Assembly (NCBI GenBank): GCA_017990305.1
Contig: JAGNOB010000116.1
Location: 1-6,359, forward strand
DNA: 6,359 nt
Source of the DNA: Leucobacter sp.
GTDB taxonomy: Bacteria; Actinomycetota; Actinomycetes; Actinomycetales; Microbacteriaceae
Direction: 5' to 3'
In this document: in pieces, positions 1-6,184 of the stretch
How positions within the stretch are numbered: position 1 is the first letter of the stretch
How the letters are laid out: each line of letters begins with the position of its first letter
The notes under the pieces: generated by a model
The model's database searches: none
What the model was told of the DNA's origin: nothing
The model's input: only the letters and a program-made list of their open reading frames with translations
Program-made: the position numbers and the translations under genes

Positions 1-1010
1 CGGGGCTTGGGATCTACAAGGTTGGGGGGTTCGCGGCGCTCCCCGAGGACGGTGTGCGGGCGCGGTTTGGGCCGGCAGGTGTACTCGCGCACCGGCACGC
101 GCGGGGCGAGGACGCTGAGCGCGGCGAACCGATCCGCGCGCAACGGGCCGCACGCGATTTCGCGCTGAGCCTGGACTTTGAGCCGCCCATCGCTGGTACC
201 GAGCAGCTCGCGTTCGCATGTAGCGCGCTTGCCGAACGGTTCATTGCCGCGCTCACCGAGGAACGTCTCGTGTGCACCTCGCTGCGGGTGACCCTCACCG
301 ACGACATCGGCGTCAGGCACGAACGTGACTGGGCGCACCCGCGCTTCTTCTCCCCGCAGGACACACTCGCGAGGCTCCGCTGGCAGTCTGAGTCACTTGT
401 CGCTGGCCTCGCAGGGGCGGCCGGCGAGGAGCGCGCAGGGGCCGGGATCGCGGCGGTGCGGATCGTGCCTGTGCGCACCGACCGGATTGCGTCGCATGAG
501 CCTGGGTTGTGGACGAGCGGGCCTGACGAGCGGGTGCACCACCATCTGAGCCGCGCGCAGGGGCTGCTCGGTCCAGGCGGGGTTGGCACGGTCTCACTCG
601 ATGGCGGACGGTTACTGCTCGAACGGCAGCGATTCACGCACTGGGGGTCGGCGCCGCGCAGGGAGCGCGCGCCTGGGCCTTGGCCGGGAGCGCTCGCAGC
701 CCCGCTGCCGAGCCTCGTGTTCGACCCGCCGCTGCGCGCGCGGCTGCTCGATGCTGCCGGCGCACCCGTCGGCGTTGACGCTGAGGAACTGCTAGCGGCG
801 ACGCCGCACACTCTCAGAGTGGAAGCGCAGCAGACACCGGGAACGGTGCGCGGCTGGTCGAAGCCGTGGCCGGTGCGAGAACGCTGGTGGGAGGGCAGGC
901 CCGAACGCTTCCGGTTGCAGCTCGAACTCGACACTGGCGACAGCTGGTTGCTGCTCGCGACCGTGCGCGAAACCACGGTGAGCTGGTTCGCGGAGGGGCA
1001 CTATGACTGA
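1..1010 (+). CDS. imuB: ImuB, inactive Y-family polymerase paralogue of the DnaE2 mutasome (5' truncated by window edge)
   Basis: The reading frame is open from base 3 to the TGA at 1008-1010, giving 335 C-terminal residues; the real start is outside the window, so the internal ATG at 54 is not taken as a start. The first residues (GLGIYKVGGFAALPEDGV) resemble the helix-hairpin-helix end of a Y-family polymerase thumb. The little-finger-like region follows. HEPGLW at 495-512 sits where ImuB proteins carry the beta-clamp motif (QLxLWG type). It is followed by RAQGLLGP (552-575) and a THWG segment, both typical of ImuB, and by the conserved tail ending in WFAEGHYD. In the family, ImuB lacks polymerase activity and bridges the sliding clamp, ImuA' and DnaE2 during error-prone lesion bypass. 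The 8-base overlap with dnaE2 supports this assignment. The palm, with its degenerate catalytic residues, is outside the window, so inactivity is inferred from the family. A plain DinB/Pol IV is unlikely given this C-terminus and neighbour. Confidence 0.87.
   Translation, partial: GLGIYKVGGFAALPEDGVRARFGPAGVLAHRHARGEDAERGEPIRAQRAARDFALSLDFEPPIAGTEQLAFACSALAERFIAALTEERLVCTSLRVTLTDDIGVRHERDWAHPRFFSPQDTLARLRWQSESLVAGLAGAAGEERAGAGIAAVRIVPVRTDRIASHEPGLWTSGPDERVHHHLSRAQGLLGPGGVGTVSLDGGRLLLERQRFTHWGSAPRRERAPGPWPGALAAPLPSLVFDPPLRARLLDAAGAPVGVDAEELLAATPHTLRVEAQQTPGTVRGWSKPWPVRERWWEGRPERFRLQLELDTGDSWLLLATVRETTVSWFAEGHYD
991..998 (+). promoter_or_regulatory. Shine-Dalgarno site of dnaE2, inside the imuB 3' end
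   Basis: The stretch CGGAGGGG lies just upstream of the dnaE2 ATG. Counting from GGAGG (992-996), the spacing is six bases, which is near optimal. It fixes ATG 1003 as the dnaE2 start. Because it lies within imuB codons and the genes share ATGACTGA (1003-1010), translation of the two is probably coupled. Confidence 0.75.
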
Positions 1011-4000
1011 ACGTGATGACATCGGCCACGCCGAGTATGCGGAGTTGCACGCACACTCCCACTACAGCTTCCTCGACGGCGCTTCCTCACCGGAGCAGCT
1101 CGTCACTGAGGCTCGCAGACTCGGGGTCGCCGGCCTCGCGCTCACCGACCACGACGGCTTCTACGGCGCGCCCCGCTTCGCGGAGGCAGCGCTTGCCGCG
1201 CCAGAATTCCTCACCGTGTATGGCGCCGAGCTCTCCCTGGGACTCGACGCCCCACAGCTTGGCGCAGCCGACCCCGCAGGCACACATCTACTCGTCCTCG
1301 CACGGGGCACGGCCGGCTACCATCGGCTTGCCGCAGCGATCACCGAGGGACAGCTCGCCGGCGGCGAAAAGGGCCGCCCCGTCTACGACATCGAGGAGCT
1401 TGCCGGTGCGGCGAACAGCGAGTGGGTGATCCTCACCGGTTGCAGGAAAGGCGCGGTACGCCGGGCGCTCGCGCAGGGCGGAGCGTCCGGCGAGGCTGCT
1501 GCGCGCGCTGAACTCGATCGGCTTACCGCGCTCTTTGGGCCGGCGAACGTGTTCGTCGAGCTCACCCATCACGGGCATCCGGGCGACGACGCTCGCAACA
1601 CGCGACTCGCGGCGCTCGCTGCAGAGGCCGGACTACCGACGCTCGCAACAGGGGCAGTACACGCGGCAACACGGCCAGAGACCCGCACCGCCGAGGCGAT
1701 GGCTGCAGTACGAGCCAGGCGCAGTCTCGCCGAGCTCGATCCACATCTGCCGGCTTCGGGGGCCGCTCACCTGCGCAGTCCAGCGGCGATGCTCCGCCAC
1801 TTCGCCGCGCATCCCGACGCCGTTGCACGCACCGTGCCGCTCGCGCGCGAGCTCGCGTTCTCGCTTAGGGAGGCAACGCCCAGGCTCCCAAAGCTCGACC
1901 TCCCCGAAGGACACACCCAGATGAGCTGGCTGCGGGAGCTCGTCTGGCGGGGCGCCGCAGAGCGCTACGGCGCCGGCCGTGATGCCCTCGATGCGGCGCG
2001 GCGGGAGCGGATCGAACGCGAACTCGACGTCATCGAGCAGCTCGACTTCCCCGGCTACTTCCTCATCGTGCACGACATTGTGCGGGAGGCACGTTCGCGC
2101 GGAATTCTCTGCCAGGGGCGCGGATCCGCAGCAAACTCAGCAATCTGTTACCTCTTGAAGGTCACCTCGGTCGATTCAATCTTCTACGGTTTGCCGTTCG
2201 AACGGTTCCTCTCGAGCCTGCGTGAGGAGGAGCCCGACATCGACGTCGACTTCGATTCCGAGCGGCGCGAGGAGATGATCCAGTACGTGTACGCGAAATA
2301 CGGCAGGCGCAACGCCGCGCAGGTTGCGAACGTCATCACCTACCGCCCGAAGGCGGCGATCCGCGACGCCGCGAAAGCGCTCGGCTACAGCCCAGCCGAA
2401 CAGCGAGCGTGGACAAGCAGCATCAGTCACCACGATGACTTCCCAGAGGTCGGGGGCGCCGCAGCTGATACGCGGGCGCCGGTACATAAGACAAGCAACG
2501 CGCGCGACGCGGGCAGCGAGCGGACACAGCGCCGAGAGCGTCCTGGCAAGCCGGGCAACACCCCGGGCGACGACCCACGCTCCCCCTACGCGACGATCCC
2601 GGAACCCGTGCTCCGGCTGGCAAACGAACTCAAGGGGGCCCCGAGGCACCTCGGCATCCACTCTGGCGGCATGGTGCTCACCGAGCGGCCCGTCGGTGAG
2701 GTCTGCCCAATCGAGCACGCCCGCATGGATAACCGCACTGTGCTGCAGTGGGACAAGGACGACTGCGCGGCGATGCGGCTCGTGAAGTTCGACCTGCTCG
2801 GCCTCGGCATGCTCAGCGCGGTAGACAAGACGCTCCGCATGGTGGCTGCGGCAACCGGCGAGGAGTGGACCTTCGACACGATCCCGAAAGAGGAAGCCGG
2901 CGTCTACGACATGCTCTGCAGGGGCGACGCGATCGGCGTCTTCCAGGTTGAGAGCCGCGCCCAGCTCAACACGCTGCCCAGGCTCAGGCCGCGCTGTTTC
3001 TACGACCTCGTCATCGAGATCGCGCTGATTAGGCCGGGTCCAATCCAGGGCGGCGCCGTGCACCCGTACCTGCGGCGGCGCGCTGGCAAAGAGGAGATCA
3101 CGTATTCGCACCCGAGCCTCGAGCCCGTGCTCGCACGAACGCTCGGGATCCCGCTCTTCCAGGAGCAGCTCATGCAGATCGCGACGACAGTCGGCGGCTG
3201 CACGGGCGAGGACGCGGATCTGCTGCGGCGTTCGATGGGCTCGAAGCGCGGCAAGGAGCGCATGGACTCGCTCAGGGAGAAGATCTTCGCGGGAATGCGC
3301 GAGAACGGCATCGACGGCGAGCAGGCGCAGCTCGTCTACACGCAGCTCGAATCGTTCGCCGACTTCGGCTTTGCCGAGAGCCACTCGATCAGCTTCGCGC
3401 TCATCGTCTACGTGAGTTCCTGGCTCAAGCTGCACTACCCTGCAGTGTTTCTCGCCGGGCTGTTGCAGTCGCAGCCGATGGGGTTCTATTCGGCGCGCAG
3501 CCTCGCAGAAGACGCGAAGCGGCACGGCGTTGCTGTGCTCCCGCCAGACGTGCAACGATCGGCGGTGCACGCTGGCGTCGAATCCGATGGTCAAGCAGCC
3601 CCGCTGCAACCGACGGGCCTCCCCGAGTGCGCCGCGCACGACCAGCCGACAGTCGGCCCGTTTGACGACACCGCCCCGGATACGAGCGGGAAGCATCGCC
3701 GCGACGGCAGCTTCGCGGTGCGACTGGGGCTCGCGGAGGTGCGCGGGATCGGAGCGCGGGTGGCCGAGCGGATCGTTGCGGCTCGTACGGGCGGACCGTT
3801 CACAGATCTTGCAGACCTTGCAAGGCGCGCGGATCTCGACAGGGAGCAATTGGAGGCGCTTGCCTCTTCGGGCGCGTGCGCTGGTCTCGGGCTCAGCCGC
3901 CGCGACGCGCTCTGGGGCGCCGGGCCGGCCTCCGAGAACCGGGATCGTTTTCTACCTGGCATCGCCGTACACGTGCAGCCGCCGCTACTTCCACTGCTCA

Positions 4001-4413
4001 CTGACGCGGAACAGACATCGCTCGATCTCTGGACGACGGGCGTCGCAACCGGCACCCACCCGCTGGCGCTGCTGCGGGAGAAGTTGGACGCCCGCAAGAT
4101 TATGCGGTCGGACCTCGCGCGCACCACCACCAACGGTTCAACCGTTGAGGTCGCCGGTCTCGTCACCCACCGGCAGCGGCCTGGAACAGCGGCGGGTGTA
4201 ACGTTCATCACGCTCGAAGACGAGAGTGGCACCGTCAACATTGTTGTCTGGGCGAAGGTCTGGCAGGCGCACCGGCTCGTGGCGCAGTCGTCTCCAGCGC
4301 TCATCGTGCGCGGCGTTGCTGACCGCTCTCCCGAGGGGGTGTTCAACGTCATCGCTCACAGCTTCGAGCCACTTCCAGCGCCACAGGCTATCGCGTCACG
4401 TGACTTCCGTTAG
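1003..4413 (+). CDS. dnaE2: Error-prone DNA polymerase III alpha subunit DnaE2
   Basis: This 1136-residue C-family polymerase is the mutasome's translesion enzyme. An N-terminal PHP domain (about 12-225) opens with AELHAHSHYSFLDGASSPEQ and contains LTDHDG (47-52). The polymerase core shows GRGSAANS (372-379), PDIDVDF (411-417; D414 and D416 match E. coli D401 and D403) and VKFDLLGL (D597 matches D555). GFAESHSISFAL (789-800) follows. A helix-hairpin-helix (EVRGIGARVAERI, 912-924) and an OB fold (about 1047-1118) precede the tail ending SRDFR, typical of DnaE2 rather than the replicative DnaE1. All three catalytic aspartates are present, so it should be active. It is somewhat longer than the roughly 1080-1100 residues usual for the family because of hydrophilic inserts near 480-530 and 860-902. 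In the PHP domain one expected metal ligand is alanine (A218). The start is set by the Shine-Dalgarno site and by alignment. Expression is probably SOS-linked through the upstream operon promoter, which is not in the window. Confidence 0.97.
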   Translation: MTERDDIGHAEYAELHAHSHYSFLDGASSPEQLVTEARRLGVAGLALTDHDGFYGAPRFAEAALAAPEFLTVYGAELSLGLDAPQLGAADPAGTHLLVLARGTAGYHRLAAAITEGQLAGGEKGRPVYDIEELAGAANSEWVILTGCRKGAVRRALAQGGASGEAAARAELDRLTALFGPANVFVELTHHGHPGDDARNTRLAALAAEAGLPTLATGAVHAATRPETRTAEAMAAVRARRSLAELDPHLPASGAAHLRSPAAMLRHFAAHPDAVARTVPLARELAFSLREATPRLPKLDLPEGHTQMSWLRELVWRGAAERYGAGRDALDAARRERIERELDVIEQLDFPGYFLIVHDIVREARSRGILCQGRGSAANSAICYLLKVTSVDSIFYGLPFERFLSSLREEEPDIDVDFDSERREEMIQYVYAKYGRRNAAQVANVITYRPKAAIRDAAKALGYSPAEQRAWTSSISHHDDFPEVGGAAADTRAPVHKTSNARDAGSERTQRRERPGKPGNTPGDDPRSPYATIPEPVLRLANELKGAPRHLGIHSGGMVLTERPVGEVCPIEHARMDNRTVLQWDKDDCAAMRLVKFDLLGLGMLSAVDKTLRMVAAATGEEWTFDTIPKEEAGVYDMLCRGDAIGVFQVESRAQLNTLPRLRPRCFYDLVIEIALIRPGPIQGGAVHPYLRRRAGKEEITYSHPSLEPVLARTLGIPLFQEQLMQIATTVGGCTGEDADLLRRSMGSKRGKERMDSLREKIFAGMRENGIDGEQAQLVYTQLESFADFGFAESHSISFALIVYVSSWLKLHYPAVFLAGLLQSQPMGFYSARSLAEDAKRHGVAVLPPDVQRSAVHAGVESDGQAAPLQPTGLPECAAHDQPTVGPFDDTAPDTSGKHRRDGSFAVRLGLAEVRGIGARVAERIVAARTGGPFTDLADLARRADLDREQLEALASSGACAGLGLSRRDALWGAGPASENRDRFLPGIAVHVQPPLLPLLTDAEQTSLDLWTTGVATGTHPLALLREKLDARKIMRSDLARTTTNGSTVEVAGLVTHRQRPGTAAGVTFITLEDESGTVNIVVWAKVWQAHRLVAQSSPALIVRGVADRSPEGVFNVIAHSFEPLPAPQAIASRDFR
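2440..2592 (+). other. Low-complexity insert 1 in DnaE2 (residues about 480-530)
   Basis: Between the conserved core segment ending around AEQRAW (465-470) and the conserved helix starting TIPEPVLRLANELKGAPRH (531-549), the protein carries a run rich in Arg, Gly, Asp, Pro, Ser and Thr with no predicted hydrophobic core. The codons stay in frame but are less biased towards G or C at the third position (GTA, CAT, ACA, CGA, CGT and CCT occur). Related DnaE2 proteins, as I remember them, have a much shorter linker here. It is too short to be an intein and shows no splicing motifs. It is probably a disordered loop. Confidence 0.6.
3580..3708 (+). other. Low-complexity insert 2 in DnaE2 (residues about 860-902)
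   Basis: After the conserved VLPPDVQRSAVHAGVE (845-860) and before FAVRLGLAEVRGIG (904-917), there are about 43 hydrophilic residues rich in Asp, Pro, Thr, Gln and Gly. In most DnaE2 proteins these two conserved blocks are joined by a short loop. The segment lies just before the helix-hairpin-helix region and is probably a surface-exposed flexible loop. The insert length is estimated from memory of the family and not from an alignment. Confidence 0.55.
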
Positions 4414-4414
4414 C

Positions 4415-4427
4415 TATGCTGGCGGGG
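4415..4427 (+). promoter_or_regulatory. Probable leaderless promoter (-10 box) of pncB
   Basis: TATGCT at 4415-4420 fits the actinobacterial -10 pattern TANNNT. It is followed by six bases (GGCGGG) and then the GTG at 4427, so transcription starting about seven bases after the -10 would begin at the start codon itself. No Shine-Dalgarno site at usable spacing precedes GTG. No convincing -35 hexamer was found 16-19 bases upstream. The -10 lies one base after the dnaE2 stop codon (4411-4413). pncB is therefore likely to be transcribed independently of the mutasome operon. Confidence 0.5.
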
Positions 4428-5749
4428 TGCACACCTCAACTGCTTTGCTCACGGATCACTACGAGCTGACTATGGTCGACGCCGCGCTGAAGGCCGGCAC
4501 CGCGCACCGAAACAGCGTCTTCGAGCTGTTCGCGCGCAGGCTCTCGGGGGCTCGACGCTACGGCGTCGTAGCCGGCACCGGGCGCCTCCTCGAAGCCATC
4601 ACCGACTTCCGGTTCTCAGATGCGGAACTCGAGTTCCTCCGCGCAAACAACGTCGTCAGCGCAGAGACGATCGACTGGCTCGCGAACTATCGGTTCACCG
4701 GTGACATCTGGGGCTACCCCGAGGGCGAGGTGTTCTTCCCGGGCTCCCCGATCATCACAGTTGAGGCAAGCTTCGCGGAGGGCGTCATCCTCGAGACGCT
4801 CGCTCTGAGCATCATGAACTACGACTCGGCAGTCGCAACCGCCGCGTCGCGCATGGTCTACGCGGCGAATGGCAAGCCGCTCGCCGAGATGGGGTCTCGT
4901 CGCACCAGCGAGCGCAGCGCCGTCGCGGCGGCACGCGCAGCCTACGTTGCGGGCTTCAGCGCGACCTCGAACCTCGAGGCAGGCCGCAGCTATGGGATCC
5001 CAACGATGGGTACGGCAGCGCACTCCTTCACGCTGCTGCACGATAGCGAGCGCGAGGCGTTTGAGGCACAAATCGCGGCGTTCGGCCCCGACACCACGCT
5101 GCTCGTCGACACGTACGACACTGAGCAGGGCGTGCGCACAGCGGTCGAGGTAGCTGGCACCGGGCTCGGCGCCGTGCGGATCGATTCCGGCGACCTTCCC
5201 GTTGTCGTCGTAGAGGTGCGCGAACTCCTTGACTCGCTCGGGGCGACGAACACCCGCATTACCGTCACGAATGACCTCGACGAACACACGGTTGCGGCCC
5301 TCGCGGCCTCCCCCGTCGACTCCTTTGGCGTCGGTACTTCCGTCGTCGTTGGGTCCGGCAGCCCAACGATGGGTATGGTCTACAAGCTCGTCGCCCGCGA
5401 GGACGACAACGGCGAGTGGGTATCGGTCGCGAAGAAGAGCACCGACAAGGCTTCCGTCGGCGGCAGGAAGAGCGTCCGCCGTCTACACAACGCGCGCGGC
5501 GCTGCACGCGCAGAACTCATCTTCCTCGGCGATGGCCCCGGTGGAGCAGACGAGGGCGCGGACGTCGCTGAGACAAGTCGCGAGGTGCTCGAACACCTCG
5601 TCATCGGCGGCGATGTGCAGCCGCAGTACGTCGGCGCAGACGGAATCGCGCTCGCGCGCGACCGTCACCGGAAGTCCGTTGCGGAACTGCCACGCGTCGC
5701 GATGAGCCTCACTCGCGGCGACCCGGCAATTCCGACCGAGTACCGCTAG
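4427..5749 (+). CDS. pncB: Nicotinate phosphoribosyltransferase
   Basis: This 440-residue cytoplasmic enzyme (EC 6.3.4.21) joins nicotinate to PRPP, with ATP hydrolysis, to give nicotinate mononucleotide. That is the entry step of the Preiss-Handler NAD salvage route. Family signatures are LLTDHYELTM (7-16), the phosphate-binding region EMGSRRTS (154-161), GTAAHSF (195-201), VRIDSGDL (250-257), VTNDLDE (280-286), SFGVGT (299-304) and MVYKLV (317-322). His199 in GTAAHS probably corresponds to the histidine that is autophosphorylated in characterised enzymes; this is inferred. The length matches the actinobacterial PncB type. The frame is open upstream into dnaE2, but homology begins at HTSTALLTDHYEL, so GTG 4427 is chosen; the -10 box six bases before it agrees. 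The gene lies 13 bases after dnaE2 but is functionally unrelated to it, and it is followed by a strong hairpin. Confidence 0.97.
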   Translation: MHTSTALLTDHYELTMVDAALKAGTAHRNSVFELFARRLSGARRYGVVAGTGRLLEAITDFRFSDAELEFLRANNVVSAETIDWLANYRFTGDIWGYPEGEVFFPGSPIITVEASFAEGVILETLALSIMNYDSAVATAASRMVYAANGKPLAEMGSRRTSERSAVAAARAAYVAGFSATSNLEAGRSYGIPTMGTAAHSFTLLHDSEREAFEAQIAAFGPDTTLLVDTYDTEQGVRTAVEVAGTGLGAVRIDSGDLPVVVVEVRELLDSLGATNTRITVTNDLDEHTVAALAASPVDSFGVGTSVVVGSGSPTMGMVYKLVAREDDNGEWVSVAKKSTDKASVGGRKSVRRLHNARGAARAELIFLGDGPGGADEGADVAETSREVLEHLVIGGDVQPQYVGADGIALARDRHRKSVAELPRVAMSLTRGDPAIPTEYR

Positions 5750-5768
5750 GTCAGTTCACCCGCAAGGC

Positions 5769-5812
5769 CAGGGGCACCGTGCTCGGCATTTCTGCCGAGC
5801 ACGGTGCCCCTG
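5769..5812. terminator. Strong hairpin between convergent genes, probable bidirectional terminator without U-tract
   Basis: A perfect 20-bp inverted repeat has arms at 5769-5788 (starting CAGGGGCACC) and 5793-5812 (ending GGTGCCCCTG), with a TTTC loop at 5789-5792. It begins 19 bases after the pncB stop and ends 54 bases before the stop of the minus-strand DUF3039 gene. Neither side carries a T-run, so it is not a classic E. coli-type intrinsic terminator, but hairpins without U-tracts are common at actinobacterial gene ends. The rest of the 5750-5866 gap shows no gene. Confidence 0.75.
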
Positions 5813-5866
5813 ACCGCTACAGTGCCGCCGATCGCGACGGCAACCCTGCTCGCTAGGTCGTGCAGC

Positions 5867-6139
5867 CTACTTCTTCATCCGCTCGTAGACCTTCTTGCAG
5901 TCCGGGCAGACCGGGAAGCGTTCGGGATCGCGTGACGGCGTCCACTTCTTGCCGCACAGTGCGCGGACTGACTTCCCTGTGACCGCGGACTCGACAATCT
6001 TGTCCTTTGGCACGTAATGGGAAAAGCGTTCGTGGTCGCCATCCTCAATCTGCGAGTCCTCGATGAGCTCTTCAAGCTCGCGATCAAGAACGTCGAGGCC
6101 GCCACCTGTCTCCGGTGCGTTACGCGAGAAAATACCCAT
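5867..6139 (-). CDS. DUF3039 family protein, small probable zinc-binding protein of unknown function
   Basis: This 90-residue, charged, soluble protein has no signal peptide or membrane segment. It matches the actinobacterial DUF3039 family by the segments FSHYVPKDKIVESAVTGKSV (39-58) and RALCGKKWTPSRDPERFPVC (59-78), followed by PDCKKVYE. His41, Cys62, Cys78 and Cys81 (the last two as CPDC) could form one zinc site of zinc-ribbon type; this is inferred from spacing. The N-terminus, roughly 15-35, is acidic and probably helical. The start is well fixed: an in-frame TAG at 6149-6151 lies four codons upstream of ATG 6137-6139, and no other start falls between. The function is unknown. Its position facing pncB agrees with what I recall of actinobacterial gene order, but that arrangement gives no direct hint of role. 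Confidence 0.92.
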   Translation of the reverse strand: MGIFSRNAPETGGGLDVLDRELEELIEDSQIEDGDHERFSHYVPKDKIVESAVTGKSVRALCGKKWTPSRDPERFPVCPDCKKVYERMKK

Positions 6140-6151
6140 GCCGACATTCTA
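6139..6151 (-). promoter_or_regulatory. Probable leaderless promoter (-10 box) of the DUF3039 gene
   Basis: On the minus strand TAGAAT (6151-6146) is followed by six bases (GTCGGC) and then the ATG. This is the same spacing as at pncB, so the transcript would begin at or next to the start codon. There is no Shine-Dalgarno site upstream. No good -35 hexamer lies 16-19 bases before the box. The box also contains the in-frame TAG that closes the frame upstream. Confidence 0.55.
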
Positions 6152-6184
6152 CCCGTTGATGGGCGGGAACGCCCGACGAATGTG

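Noticed and set aside
14..976. Minus-strand open frame (320 codons) opposite imuB
   Set aside because: The translation is Ser/Arg/Pro/Ala-rich low-complexity sequence typical of a shadow frame, while the plus strand encodes a recognisable ImuB C-terminus.
2194..2205. Palindrome CCGTTCGAACGG, resembling half of an actinobacterial LexA box
   Set aside because: It lacks the TCGAAC-N4-GTTCGA spacing and encodes the conserved LPFERF of DnaE2 well inside the gene. A regulatory role is unlikely.
2440..2592. Possible intein or mobile insertion in dnaE2
   Set aside because: The segment is far too short for an intein, has no splice-junction Cys/Ser or His-Asn pair in the right context, and has no terminal repeats. 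A disordered loop explains it better.
2176..3849. Long minus-strand open frame (557 codons) antisense to dnaE2
   Set aside because: It mirrors the dnaE2 coding frame in GC-rich DNA. Its translation is rich in Arg, Ala, His and Val with no recognisable domain, and dnaE2 on the plus strand has full family homology.
4226..4426. Upstream extension of the pncB frame into dnaE2
   Set aside because: The extension's residues have no family similarity and overlap the conserved OB-fold end of DnaE2. PncB homology starts right after GTG 4427.
6161..6174. Short hairpin GGGCG-GGAA-CGCCC upstream of the DUF3039 -10 box
   Set aside because: It has only five base pairs in GC-rich DNA and no T-run. It could end the upstream membrane-protein transcript, but the support is too weak to annotate.
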